Shown here: positions 1-8,845 of the stretch, one piece after another
Position numbering within the stretch: position 1 is the stretch's first letter
Layout: each line of letters opens with the position of its first letter
Origin: Myxococcaceae bacterium
Lineage (GTDB): Bacteria; Myxococcota; Myxococcia; Myxococcales; Myxococcaceae
Length of the DNA: 64,000 bases
Reading direction: 5' to 3'
Assembly: GCA_016793095.1 (NCBI GenBank)
Contig: JAEUJQ010000050.1
Location: 310,001 to 374,000 of the forward strand
Position numbers and translations under genes: made by a program
The notes under the pieces: model-generated
The model's input: the letters and a program-made list of their open reading frames with translations, nothing else
Databases searched by the model: none
What the model was told of the DNA's origin: nothing

Positions 1-1126
1 CGCCGCCGTCGCGGTACAGCTTGAGCCAGTCGGACGTCGCGGTCGAGGCGAGGACGGCGCCGATGACAGGCCGAACGAAGGGAAGGTGAATGATGAAGTC
101 TGGCGTGTCGCAGAGCGCGGCGCCGCTCGAGCCGGTCACCCTGCAGTAGACGTCGCCGCTCAACGGCACCTCACCCTCACCCGTCGTCGCCCAGGCTGCC
201 CGGAGCCGCCCCAGGCGGCAGTCACTCTCTTTCAGCATCGTCGTGAAGGTGGCGTATCGGGACGGCAGCACAGGGCCCGCGAACGGGCGGATGAAGAGCG
301 GCGCGGCGAGCTCTGCGAGGGCGGCGCAGCGGCCCACCAGCGGGAACGCGGGGTCGAGGGGTTCGTCCGGCGCGAGGAGGGAGGTCGCGTGCGGCACGGC
401 CCACAACGCGCGCTTGAGCGAGCGGGTGTCTTCTTCCGACGGCACCGGGAAGCCGCCGAGGTCGAGGCCGCGCGAGCCAGCCTCCGCGGCGGCCTTCCGC
501 TCGAGCTCGAGGAGCCCCACCGCCACCATGCTCCCGACGAGGGACTCGGTCGTCAGGCACAGCCTCGCCAGCTCGTGCACCTCGTCGAGCGCAGGGCGAA
601 CCTCCCCAGACGCGAGCCCGCGAAGCAGCCGCAGCTTCGCCAGCACCAGGACGTCACGGAACGAGAGCGCCGGGTCCGCTGGGCCACCGTATGGGGTGCC
701 GTGGAGCGGCGAGCCGGGCCCCTCGAGGTCCCAGAAGCCGGCATCACCCAGCGTCGAGAAGAACGACAGGTCCACCCCGGTGGTGTCGAGCGCTGCGCGC
801 GGCCAGTCGGCGCCGGCGTCGGCGAGCCCGGCGGTGAGCGAGGCTGGGAGCGCAGCCAGTGCCGGTCGGTCGCTCCAGCCCACCCGCTCTCTCAGCAGGG
901 GCCACGCGTCACCACCGTCGCGGCGCGCGAAGAGCGCGTCGTGCTGCCAGCGCTGGTGGTCGGCCATCACCTGGGCAGAGCAGGCCCGCTGCGCTGCCGA
1001 CGCCTGCGCCTGCCCCTCGCGCAGCGCGGCGTTCGCCTTCGTGAGGGCGTACCCGGCGGCCACGCCATAGACGACGAGCGTGAAGGCGATGACGACGCCG
1101 AGCACAGTGAGCAGCCGTCGAACCAT
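1..1126 (-). CDS. Membrane-anchored protein of unknown function, C-terminus outside the window
   Basis: A continuous open frame runs from an ATG at 1126 to the left edge without a stop, so about 375 residues are visible and the C-terminus is missing. It begins MVRRLLTVLGVVIAFTLVVYG, a short basic head followed by one hydrophobic segment, and continues as a soluble extracytoplasmic region with scattered Cys. Codon use has strong G/C third positions, as expected for a real gene in this genome; open frames on the opposite strand here have Arg-rich shadow compositions. I recognise no family. It lies head to tail with the deoxyribosyltransferase-like gene upstream on the same strand, with about 50 bp between them. 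Confidence 0.7.
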   Translation of the reverse strand, partial: MVRRLLTVLGVVIAFTLVVYGVAAGYALTKANAALREGQAQASAAQRACSAQVMADHQRWQHDALFARRDGGDAWPLLRERVGWSDRPALAALPASLTAGLADAGADWPRAALDTTGVDLSFFSTLGDAGFWDLEGPGSPLHGTPYGGPADPALSFRDVLVLAKLRLLRGLASGEVRPALDEVHELARLCLTTESLVGSMVAVGLLELERKAAAEAGSRGLDLGGFPVPSEEDTRSLKRALWAVPHATSLLAPDEPLDPAFPLVGRCAALAELAAPLFIRPFAGPVLPSRYATFTTMLKESDCRLGRLRAAWATTGEGEVPLSGDVYCRVTGSSGAALCDTPDFIIHLPFVRPVIGAVLASTATSDWLKLYRDGG

Positions 1127-1176
1127 CTGCGCCAGCCTCGCATGGCCCGATGGTCGCGCGACAGCGGGTCGGTCCG

Positions 1177-1650
1177 TCAGCAGGGCCCCAGCTTCACGCG
1201 CAGCCGGGCCAGCGCGGCGTCGAGGTCAGGCAGCAGGGGAATGCCGAAGCGCGCGCAGACGACCTCGACGTTGCCCTTGCGCCAGTAGCCATCGGGGCAC
1301 GAGACGATGAGCTTCCCGCTCGACGCCAGGAGCCCGAGCTCGAGCAACGTCACCGGCGCGCGGGTCGTGGGGACGAAGTGCATCAGCACCAGGTCGGCCC
1401 GCGCGAGCGCGTCGAGCTCCCACTCCACCTGCTCGCGAAACGGCGCGAAGCGAAGGCGCTGCTCCCAGCTCGCGTCCCACGCTTCCCGGCGCGGGTTCAA
1501 CACGACGACGCCCAGCGGCGCCAGGACCGCCGCGACGCGCGCCTGCCAGTCCTCGGCCTCGCCGAGCTCGATGCTGCCCGCGAGGAACACCGTCGGTCGG
1601 TCGAAGGCAGTCGGGAGCGGTGTCGGGGGGCGCAGCTGCACTGACGTCAC
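1177..1650 (-). CDS. Nucleoside 2-deoxyribosyltransferase-like protein
   Basis: About 157 residues from a GTG at 1650, whose GTGA overlaps the stop of the preceding gene (stop 1649-1647); this overlap decided the start, because the frame stays open further upstream inside that gene. The fold signature is that of the nucleoside 2-deoxyribosyltransferase-like family: an early strand ending TVFLAGSIELG, then DWQARVAAVL, VVLNPRREAWD, and a later acidic helix (FREQVEWELDALARADLVLMHF) in which the Glu would correspond to the family's catalytic carboxylate. Members exchange bases on deoxyribonucleosides or hydrolyse nucleotides. The true substrate cannot be told from sequence, and some relatives are only predicted enzymes. 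Confidence 0.7.
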   Translation of the reverse strand: MTSVQLRPPTPLPTAFDRPTVFLAGSIELGEAEDWQARVAAVLAPLGVVVLNPRREAWDASWEQRLRFAPFREQVEWELDALARADLVLMHFVPTTRAPVTLLELGLLASSGKLIVSCPDGYWRKGNVEVVCARFGIPLLPDLDAALARLRVKLGPC

Positions 1651-2129
1651 CGGCACACGCCGTTGCCGGCGTACGGACACCTCAGGTCGAACGCGCCCGT
1701 GTAGCGCTTGCCGGTGTTCGTCTTGAACGAGAACGTTCCGGCGACGTGCGCCGTGTCCCACGCAGAGATGACGAGCTCGCCCTCAGCCGAGAAGAAGCCG
1801 CTGCCCCGCACACCGAAGGCGCCCTTCTTCGGCTTCTTCGTGTCGATGGCATAGCGACCGGGCGCCATCTTCACGTCGTCGACGGACGACCTGCCGACGG
1901 TGTCGATGTTGAGCTGAGCGCCAGCGCCGCAGTTGATGAGGAGCGGCGTGGCGATCGAGCGCCCGACCTGGGTCGGACCCATCCAGTGCAGCGACATGAC
2001 GTTGCTGGGCCCGCCGGAGCCGCGGTTGGTGGCCTCGCCTTCGACCGTGTACTCGCAGAAGTCCCGGGGAGGCTCCGCGGCCGACGAAATAGGAGCGACG
2101 AGACAGGCGAAGAGCATCAGGGTGCGCAT
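1647..2129 (-). CDS. Small secreted protein of unknown function
   Basis: About 160 residues starting MRTLMLFACLVAPISSAAEPP, a typical Sec signal peptide with likely cleavage after SSA. A GGAG lies about 14 nt before the ATG at 2129. The mature part is a compact beta-rich-looking domain with four Cys (DFCEY, LINCGAG, LRCPYAGNGVC), which suggests two disulphides in the periplasm or outside the cell. I recognise no family. It sits 11 nt after the stop of the long GGSA-repeat lipoprotein gene and overlaps the next gene by 4 nt, so the three are probably one transcript. Confidence 0.65.
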   Translation of the reverse strand: MRTLMLFACLVAPISSAAEPPRDFCEYTVEGEATNRGSGGPSNVMSLHWMGPTQVGRSIATPLLINCGAGAQLNIDTVGRSSVDDVKMAPGRYAIDTKKPKKGAFGVRGSGFFSAEGELVISAWDTAHVAGTFSFKTNTGKRYTGAFDLRCPYAGNGVCR

Positions 2130-2140
2130 GGCGGCGTCAC

Positions 2141-3799
2141 TCACTCCAACAGGTGAATGGTGCTGATGTTGGGGGTCGGACGGTCGATGAGGAACGTTGG
2201 CGTCGTCAGCGCCTGCGCGAACACCGAGACGCTGTTGCCGTCGAGGACATAGAGCGTTCCGTCCGCGCCCAGAATCGACCGCCTCATGGTCGCGCCGAGC
2301 GTGGGCCCCGACACGATGGAGGCAGGCGTCGCTCCCATCATCAGCGACGCCGCGTTCGCGTACAGGAAGACGGCGCCGGTCGTGGAGTTGATCTGCACGG
2401 TGACGACGAGCGTCCCGTGGAAGACGCCGTGGTGGCGAATGCTCGGGCTCGTCCCCGCTCCGCCGTCCACCGTGACCGAGAAGTCCACCGCCCGCGGCGC
2501 CGACAGCATCGACACCTGGTTCCACACGCCGATGCTGGACGTGAAGAACGAGCTGAAGAGCCGGTCTCCGCCGATGACGAGCGGCCCGGCGTTGGGCATC
2601 GTCGCGAGGACGAAGTCGTGCATGCCCGCGTCACCCGTGCGGGTGTCGGCGGAGTTCCACACGAGCAGACCCGCGCCGCTCACCTGGCCACCGAAGAGCC
2701 GGCGGCTGGTCGAGTCGAAGGCGAAGCCGAAGATCTGCTCGAAGGGGTGGGTGAACTCGGCCGTCGCGCCGGTGGTCGCGGTCGCCGCGGCCGCGCTCGT
2801 GAGCAGCTTCACGCGGCCCGGCGAGTTGTTGTTGAACCAGAGGTTGCCGAGCGCGTCGAGCCGGGTCTCGGTGATGCCAGAGAGAGGCAGCACGTTGCCT
2901 GGAATCGCGACCGCCGGGGTCGAGGTCGCCGTCACGCTCGCGGGCCCAGCGAAACGCTTCAGCGTCCGCGCGGTCGAGGAGCTGCCGTTCGCGATGACGT
3001 AGAGGTTCGCCGAATCACCTGCCAACGCGACGGGCGCGTCAGTGCCCGGGTCCACCCCACCAGTGGGGATGAGGCCGGCGTCAGGCAGGTTCGCCCGGTC
3101 GTAGAAGACCACCGCCGGCGTCGGCGCCGTGATGGCGATGAAGAGCCGAGGCAGCACACCCGCGGAGCCACCTGCGCTCCCGCCCGCGGAGCCACCTGCG
3201 CTCCCGCCCGCGGAGCCGCCTGCGCTGCCGCCCGCGGAGCCACCTGCGCTCCCGCCCGCGGAGCCACCTGCGCTGCCGCCTGCGGAGCCACCTGCGCTGC
3301 CGCCCGCGGAGCCACCTGCGCTCCCGCCTGCGGAGCCACCTGCGCTGCCGCCCGCGGAGCCAGCTGCGCTCCCGCCTGCGGAGCCACCTGCGCTCCCGCC
3401 CGCGGAGCCACCTGCGCTGCCGCCCGCGGAGCCACCTGCACTCCCGCCTGCGGAGCCACCAGCGCTGCCGCCTGCGGAGCCACCTGCGCTCCCGCCCGCG
3501 GAGCCACCAGCGCTGCCGCCTGCGGAGCCACCAGCACTCCCGCCTGCGGAGCCACCTGCACTCCCGCCCGCGGAGCCACCAGCAGCACTGCCGCCTGCAG
3601 AGCCACCTGCACTGCCGCCCGCGGAGCCACCAGCACTGCCGCCCGCGGAGCCACCTGCACTCCCGCCCGCGGAGCCACCTGCGCGTCCACCGGCCGAGCC
3701 TCCTCCGCCTCCATCCGGGCCTGCAGGCATCTCTCCACAGTTGCAGCCCATGGCTGCGGCCAGCGTCACGGCGATGAGCGCCTTCTGTACGAGCGTCAC
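2141..3799 (-). CDS. Lipoprotein with a long Gly-Gly-Ser-Ala linker and a propeller-like domain
   Basis: About 552 residues from a GTG at 3799 preceded by GAGGGGGG on the coding strand. The N-terminus VTLVQKALIAVTLAAAMGC reads as a lipoprotein signal with Cys as the acylated residue. Residues of roughly 35-215 are about 45 near-perfect copies of GGSA, then a C-terminal half of about 335 residues begins LPRLFIAITAPTPAVVFYDR and has repeated beta-strand units (ALAGDSANLYVIANG, RLDALGNLWFNNN, LFGGQVSGAGLLVWN) like NHL/YncE-type propellers. Such lipoproteins are typical of myxobacteria; the linker probably spaces the domain from the membrane. The binding partner is unknown. Confidence 0.75.
   Translation of the reverse strand: MTLVQKALIAVTLAAAMGCNCGEMPAGPDGGGGGSAGGRAGGSAGGSAGGSAGGSAGGSAGGSAGGSAGGSAAGGSAGGSAGGSAGGSAGGSAGGSAGGSAGGSAGGSAGGSAGGSAGGSAGGSAGGSAGGSAGGSAGGSAGGSAAGSAGGSAGGSAGGSAGGSAGGSAGGSAGGSAGGSAGGSAGGSAGGSAGGSAGGSAGGSAGGSAGGSAGVLPRLFIAITAPTPAVVFYDRANLPDAGLIPTGGVDPGTDAPVALAGDSANLYVIANGSSSTARTLKRFAGPASVTATSTPAVAIPGNVLPLSGITETRLDALGNLWFNNNSPGRVKLLTSAAAATATTGATAEFTHPFEQIFGFAFDSTSRRLFGGQVSGAGLLVWNSADTRTGDAGMHDFVLATMPNAGPLVIGGDRLFSSFFTSSIGVWNQVSMLSAPRAVDFSVTVDGGAGTSPSIRHHGVFHGTLVVTVQINSTTGAVFLYANAASLMMGATPASIVSGPTLGATMRRSILGADGTLYVLDGNSVSVFAQALTTPTFLIDRPTPNISTIHLLE
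3158..3690. repeat. 24-bp tandem repeat coding for the GGSA linker
   Basis: About 22 imperfect copies of a 24-bp unit lie inside the lipoprotein gene. Each encodes two GGSA tetrapeptides with different synonymous codons for the two halves. Copies differ mostly by C/T and C/G changes that leave the protein unchanged, so protein sequence is kept while DNA varies. Length variation between strains would change linker length in steps of four or eight residues without a frameshift. Confidence 0.9.
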
Positions 3800-3935
3800 G
3801 GTGTTCCCCCCTCGAAGAAGTCCTGCGACCAACACGAGCCGTGGAGTCTGCCAGAAACGACGCCGGGGCCTCGCGCTCTTTCGGGCTCCAGCGCTTGACG
3901 GTCCCGACCCGACCCCATACGAGCGTCGTCGCTGT

Positions 3936-4150
3936 CAGGTGCCCACGTCGGGCATCATGAAAGGGAAGCCGGTGAGAATCCGGCGCGGTCGCGCCACTGT
4001 GACCGGGAACGCCCCGCATCGATGATGGGGCACCTGTCGTCTCGAGGTCGGGGAGCAGTCCACCCCACGTCACGCCGCGAAGTCGCGGGGGAAGACGGGA
4101 GACGGCGGTTGGCATCCCGGCGAGCCAGGAGACCTGCCTGACGGTGCGGA
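3936..4150 (+). promoter_or_regulatory. Cobalamin riboswitch (B12 element)
   Basis: The conserved cobalamin-riboswitch core is visible: AAAGGGAAGCCGGTGAGAAT at about 3959, then GCGCCACTGT and CGGGAAC, and the B12 box GAGCCAGGAGACCTGCC at 4122-4138. It lies on the plus strand 60-270 nt upstream of the BtuB-like receptor gene, the usual position for repressing uptake when cobalamin is plentiful. The outer boundaries are approximate. It could control the overlapping beta-propeller lipoprotein gene as well, since both appear to share one message. Confidence 0.93.
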
Positions 4151-4207
4151 GACCTCCGGGTCCCCGCGTGGCCTTCTCTCTTCGCGGAAGAGAGCAGAGG
4201 GCGTCGA

Positions 4208-6148
4208 ATGCGGCTGGCCGTCTTCGCCATGGTGGGCTTGAGCGCGACGCACGCGCTCGCCGACGCCACCGACGCCGGCCTCATTCCGCTGCCTCCAGTG
4301 GTGGTGCCGCTCCCGCCCGCCGCTGCGCCCTCCGCGTCCTCGCCAACGCAGCGCGACCCGTCGGCCGTCACCACCATCATCGAGACGAAGTCGCGCACGG
4401 CCGAGGCGAAGGACGCCACCGACCTCGTGGCCGCCACGCCCGGCGCCGTCGTCGTCGACCAGGGCGGCGCGGGCCAACGGAAGACGCTCTCGCTGCGCGG
4501 GGCGGCGCCCAACGGCGTGCTGGTGCTGCTCGACGGCGTGCCGCTCAACGGGCCGGGCAACGCGGTAGACCTCTCACGCGTGCCGCTCGCGATGCTGGAG
4601 CGCGTCGAGGTGATGCGCGGCGCCGGCAGCCGCTACGGCCCTGGCGCGATGGGGGGAGTCGTCAACCTGGTGTCGAAGGCGCCTGGTGGCGCGCGCGTCT
4701 TCGCCGACGTCTCGCAGGGCAGCTTCTGGACGACGATGGCGTCGGCGGGCGGCGCGACGTCACTGCTGGGCGGCGAAGGCCTGGCGCTCGTGCACGGCCT
4801 GCGCAGCGACGGCGACTTCACCTACCGCTGGGACGACAAGCCTGCGCTCGCGGGCAACGAATGGGCGCCGGCGGTGCGGCGGAACAACCAGGCGCTGGGC
4901 GGCGGAGGGCTCGCTCGCTGGCGGCGCGAGCTCGGCGGCGGCTCCCGCCTCGACGTCCTGGGCGAGGGCCTCTACGAGACGCGCGGCCTCGCCGGCCCGG
5001 TGCAGAACCCGACGGCCGACGCGAGCCAGGCGACGGGCCGGGGAACGGTCTCGGCGCGGCTCACCTCCGCCTTCGCCAACGGCGGCGAGCTGCAGGTGCT
5101 GGGCTGGGGGCGGCTCGACTCGACGGTGCTCCGCGGGAGCGCGTTCGGCGGCGCGGCGGGCTACGCCCAGCTCGAGTCGTCCTTCGGCGCCGAGGCCGTG
5201 TATTCCCAGCGAGCCCTCGGCCGGCATCGCTTCACGGGCCTGCTGGGCGCGGGAGCCGACCTGCTGCGCGAGCCCTCGGGACGCAACCCGGCATGGGGCC
5301 GCGCGAGCGCGATGGTGGGCGACGAGGTGTCCTTCTTCGACGGCCGGCTGGTGGTGGACGCCACGGCGCGGGTGGACGTGGCCGGGCGCTTCGTCGTCCT
5401 GTCTCCCAAGGCGAGCGCGACGGTGTTCCTCCCGAAGGGCTTCGAGCTGCGCGCCTCGGGCGGACAGGCGTCGCGGCCTCCAGGCTTCCAGGAGCTGTAC
5501 GTCATGCAGGGCACCCTGCTGCCCAACCCCGACCTCGCGCCTGAGCGCGGGCTCCTCGCCGACGTGAGCGCGGCGTGGAGGCACGAGAAGGCGACGGTGC
5601 AGGTGACGGGCTTCTCGGGCCTCTACGAGAACCTCATCGCCTACGAGTACTACCCGCCGGTGCTGGCGAAGCCGTACAACTTCGCCGCGGCGCTGGCGGC
5701 AGGGCTCGAGGTCGAAGGCGCGGTGGCTCCGGCGGCGTGGCTCGAGGCGCAGGCGAGCTACACGTTCCTCTCCACGCAGAACCTGAAGGACGACCCCCGC
5801 TACTACCTCAAGGCCCTGCCCTACCGTCCGCGCCACCGCGTGACGGGGCGCCTCGTCGCGGGCCCCGACTTCGTGAAGGCGCGCGCCGAGGTGTTGTTCC
5901 AATCCGAGCAGTTCATCAACCGCACCGAAGGCGTCTCGCTGCCGGCGCGGGCGTTCGTGAGTCTGGGCATCGCCGCCACGCCGTGGAAGAACCCACGCGT
6001 GACGGTGGCCTTCGACGTGAAGAACGTACTCGACGTGCAGACCCAGGACCTCGACGGCTACCCGCTGCCTCCGCGCGCGGCGTTCCTGTCGGTGGCGCTC
6101 GCCTGGGAGCCCGTCGCGACGACCAGCAGAGACCAGGGAGCGAACTGA
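4208..6148 (+). CDS. btuB: TonB-dependent outer-membrane cobalamin receptor (BtuB-type)
   Basis: 646 residues with a signal peptide (MRLAVFAMVGLSATHALADA). A TonB-dependent plug follows at about residues 55-160 (TPGAVVVDQGGAGQRKTLSLRG, VLVLLDGVPLNGPG, LERVEVMRGAGSRYGPGAMGGVVNLV), then a barrel ending FLSVALAWEP. Residues 630-646 trail past the last strand. No clear TonB box was found before the plug. The cobalamin assignment comes from the riboswitch directly upstream; by sequence alone only the receptor class is certain. A GAGGG lies about 10 nt before the ATG. The stop codon overlaps the ATG of the next gene (TGATG). Confidence 0.9.
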   Translation: MRLAVFAMVGLSATHALADATDAGLIPLPPVVVPLPPAAAPSASSPTQRDPSAVTTIIETKSRTAEAKDATDLVAATPGAVVVDQGGAGQRKTLSLRGAAPNGVLVLLDGVPLNGPGNAVDLSRVPLAMLERVEVMRGAGSRYGPGAMGGVVNLVSKAPGGARVFADVSQGSFWTTMASAGGATSLLGGEGLALVHGLRSDGDFTYRWDDKPALAGNEWAPAVRRNNQALGGGGLARWRRELGGGSRLDVLGEGLYETRGLAGPVQNPTADASQATGRGTVSARLTSAFANGGELQVLGWGRLDSTVLRGSAFGGAAGYAQLESSFGAEAVYSQRALGRHRFTGLLGAGADLLREPSGRNPAWGRASAMVGDEVSFFDGRLVVDATARVDVAGRFVVLSPKASATVFLPKGFELRASGGQASRPPGFQELYVMQGTLLPNPDLAPERGLLADVSAAWRHEKATVQVTGFSGLYENLIAYEYYPPVLAKPYNFAAALAAGLEVEGAVAPAAWLEAQASYTFLSTQNLKDDPRYYLKALPYRPRHRVTGRLVAGPDFVKARAEVLFQSEQFINRTEGVSLPARAFVSLGIAATPWKNPRVTVAFDVKNVLDVQTQDLDGYPLPPRAAFLSVALAWEPVATTSRDQGAN

Positions 6149-7746
6149 TGTTCTCGAAGCAAGTGACGATGAGGGCTCTGGTGGCGGCGTACGCCGTCGC
6201 GTTCTGCTCGGCGTGTCCCGACACCGGCATCGTCTGCCGCATGGGCACCAACCGCTGCGGCGCTGGCTGCGCCGACTACACCTCGGACCGGCGCAACTGC
6301 GGCGGCTGTGGCCAGGCGTGCGCGGCCGGGCAGGTGTGCGCCGCGAGCGTGTGCGTCTGTCAGGCCGGCACCGAGCTGTGCGACGGCCGCTGCGTGGCGA
6401 CGGCGAGCGACCCGAACGCGTGTGGCGGCTGCGGCCGCGCGTGCGCCAGCGGGCAGGTCTGCGAGCTGGGCCAGTGCAAGGCCTCGTGCACCCTCGGCGT
6501 CAGCACGCGCTGCGGCGCGTCCTGCGTGGACACCACGTCGGACCCCTCGAACTGCGGCGGCTGCGCGCGCGCCTGTCAGGGCGGGCAGCGCTGCGTCGCC
6601 GGCGGCTGCACGTCGGACCTCGTCGTGGCGTGCTTCTCGTCGGGCCAGGTGGCGGGCCTCTCGGCAGCGACGCTCCAGCGCACCCCGCTGGGAGACCTGG
6701 GGACGGCGCCGGCCGCGCTGGCCACCTCGAGCGGGGTGTTGCTCGCTGCCGACGGCTTCGACCGCAAGCTGAACCAGGCCGACCTCCCGCCGAGCGAGGC
6801 GGCGTACCGCGAGCTGCCGGGGCGCTCCGTCACCACCGGGGCGGTGCCCAACCAGGTGCTCGTCGATGGCGAGTGGGTCTACGTCGTCAACGCTCAGAGC
6901 GGCACGCTGCAGGTGCTGAGGCGCGGCGCGACCGACGGTGACGCGGGCCTTCCGCTCACCACCGTGCAGGAGCTCGTCTTCGGCCCCAACACCTTCCCGC
7001 AAGGGGCGGCGAAGGTGGGCAGCTCGCTCTGGGTGCCACTGTACGGCGGCTATGGCGCGGCGACGGTGGACGCCGGGCAGCGCGTCATCGAGGTGAGCGT
7101 GGCAGACCCGGCCAACCCGCGCGCCGTCGGTGAGGTGTCGCTCTCATCGCTGGACTTGAAGCCCTTCGACGGCGGCACGCCGGTGCCCCGGCCCTTCGCC
7201 GTCACGGCGCACCACGGGGCCGTCTACGTCGCCCTCAACAACTTCAACGCCGACTGCAACCCGCTGTGTGTCCCCGGCGGACCCGGGCTGCTGGCGAAGG
7301 TGGACCCGGCCTCGAAGACCGCGTCCGTCATCGACCTCGGCGCCGACGCGTGCCTCAACCCGCAGTGGGTCGCGCCGCTGGGTGACGGGCTGGCGGTGTC
7401 GTGCGGCGGTCAGGCGACGTACACCGGCCAGGACTTCGTGCTGACGAGCCTCGAGCGCGCGGGCGTGGTGGTGCTCGACGCGAACGACCGTCGTGTCGCG
7501 ACGTGGGCGCCGGCAGCTCCGACGTGCGGTGATGCGGGGGTCTGTCCGCTCTTCCTGCCTGGCCGCTTCGGCGTGAAGGGCTCGTCCCTCTTCGTTGGCG
7601 ACCAGAACGCGGGGCGGCTCGTGGTGCTGGACTACGCCGACGGCGGCCTCGTGGAGCGCCGCGGCCCGGCCCGCAACGACGGCGTGCAAGCCTGTCCCGT
7701 CAGCTCGTCGGGCATCGCCAACATCGCGGATGTGCTGGCGCCGTGA
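6148..7746 (+). CDS. Cys-rich repeat and beta-propeller surface lipoprotein linked to BtuB
   Basis: 532 residues. The start is the ATG overlapping the btuB stop by 1 nt. The N-terminus ends in a lipobox-like VAFCSAC. Residues of about 35-150 hold three Cys-rich repeats of the form NCGGCGxxC...G..C, common in myxobacterial surface proteins. From about residue 155 a YncE-like beta-propeller follows, with strands such as WVYVVNAQSGTLQVL, GAVYVALNNFN and FVGDQNAGRLVVLDYADGG. The tight coupling to btuB under a B12 riboswitch suggests a cell-surface partner that binds cobalamin for the receptor, comparable to the propeller lipoprotein BtuG of Bacteroides. That function is inference; homology to BtuG has not been tested. 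Confidence 0.75.
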   Translation: MFSKQVTMRALVAAYAVAFCSACPDTGIVCRMGTNRCGAGCADYTSDRRNCGGCGQACAAGQVCAASVCVCQAGTELCDGRCVATASDPNACGGCGRACASGQVCELGQCKASCTLGVSTRCGASCVDTTSDPSNCGGCARACQGGQRCVAGGCTSDLVVACFSSGQVAGLSAATLQRTPLGDLGTAPAALATSSGVLLAADGFDRKLNQADLPPSEAAYRELPGRSVTTGAVPNQVLVDGEWVYVVNAQSGTLQVLRRGATDGDAGLPLTTVQELVFGPNTFPQGAAKVGSSLWVPLYGGYGAATVDAGQRVIEVSVADPANPRAVGEVSLSSLDLKPFDGGTPVPRPFAVTAHHGAVYVALNNFNADCNPLCVPGGPGLLAKVDPASKTASVIDLGADACLNPQWVAPLGDGLAVSCGGQATYTGQDFVLTSLERAGVVVLDANDRRVATWAPAAPTCGDAGVCPLFLPGRFGVKGSSLFVGDQNAGRLVVLDYADGGLVERRGPARNDGVQACPVSSSGIANIADVLAP

Positions 7747-7810
7747 GCTGAGCCTCTCGCACGGGCGCGCGCGCTGCGCTGCTGTACCTTCAAGGTGCAG
7801 GAGGCTGCGA

Positions 7811-8548
7811 ATGAACCGCCTTGGACTCGCACTGGGATTGATGCCGGTCACCGCCGCGACGACGGCCGAGGCGGGGCCACCGGCGAAGGCGACGGTGCAG
7901 GCGCCCCGGCAGTGGCGTGCGGCCTTCGAGCGCATCGGCGTCACGGACGAGCGGGTCCTCGCCGCGGTGGAGGCGGTCCCACGCGAGGCGTTCCTCGAAC
8001 CCGACATGCGCCCGTTCGCCTGGGAGGACCGGCCGCTGTCCATCGGCTACGGCCAGACGACGAGCCAGCCCTCGCTCATCGCGTTCACGCTCCAGGCGGC
8101 ACGGCCCGGGCCGAAGTGCCGGGCGCTCGAGGTGGGGACGGGCTGTGGCTACCAGACGGCGCTGCTCGCGAAGCTGTGCCCCGAGGTCTACAGCATCGAC
8201 ATCGTCGCGCCGTTGGCCGAGCGGGCGAAGAGGTCGCTCGCGAAGCTGGGCTTCACCAACGCGTCGGTGAAGGCTGGCGATGGGTACCTCGGCTGGCCCG
8301 AGGCGGCGCCGTTCGACGTCATCATCGTCGCGGCCGGCGCGGCGCGGGTGCCCCAGCCGCTCATCGACCAGCTCGCCGTGGGCGGACGCCTCATCATCCC
8401 GGTCGGAGAGACGTCGGCCGAGCTGTCGCTCGACGTGCTGACGAAGCAGAAGGACGGCACGGTGAGACGGGAGCAGTTGCTGCCGGTGCGCTTCGTCCCG
8501 CTGACGGGGAGTCACGCCGACCGCGACCGCGCCGACGCGGGCTGGTGA
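7811..8548 (+). CDS. pcm: Protein-L-isoaspartate O-methyltransferase, exported form
   Basis: 245 residues from the ATG at 7811, with AGGAGG about 9 nt upstream. Methyltransferase signatures include LSIGYGQTTSQPSLIAFTLQ, ALEVGTGCGYQTALLAKL (SAM-binding glycine motif), a strand ending VYSIDI and DVIIVAAGAARVPQPLIDQLAVGGRLIIPVG, which are the standard PCMT motifs in order. The enzyme methylates L-isoaspartyl residues so that damaged proteins can be repaired. Unlike the cytosolic enzyme, it starts MNRLGLALGLMPVTAATTAEA, which looks like a signal peptide, so it may act in the periplasm. It appears monocistronic. Confidence 0.88.
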   Translation: MNRLGLALGLMPVTAATTAEAGPPAKATVQAPRQWRAAFERIGVTDERVLAAVEAVPREAFLEPDMRPFAWEDRPLSIGYGQTTSQPSLIAFTLQAARPGPKCRALEVGTGCGYQTALLAKLCPEVYSIDIVAPLAERAKRSLAKLGFTNASVKAGDGYLGWPEAAPFDVIIVAAGAARVPQPLIDQLAVGGRLIIPVGETSAELSLDVLTKQKDGTVRREQLLPVRFVPLTGSHADRDRADAGW

Positions 8549-8845
8549 AGAGGCCGTCCGATGCGCTCGCTCAACGCCAGACAGGCCCGCCACCGGGTGC
8601 TGAGGGTGCGGGTCCCGGCTCATTGAGAGGAAGCACGCAGCACCGGCGGTCGGCTGACGCGACTGGTGCCTGGGGCTGCTTCGGCGGCGATGATGGCGGA
8701 GCTTCGAGCGCTCGGGTTCGGAGCCGCGCATGCCTTGGGGGCTCGCGACAACACCGAGCTCAACACACGGCGAACCGGGACTCGTGCTGCTCGACGCTCC
8801 TACTTCGCGCGCGGCCGCGGGCGAGCGTCTGGTACCGTCCGGCCC

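Noticed and set aside
86-1288. Long open frame on the plus strand (400 codons)
   Set aside because: Composition is Arg/Gly/His-rich without any motif, and the minus strand at the same place reads as a membrane-anchored protein with normal codon use.
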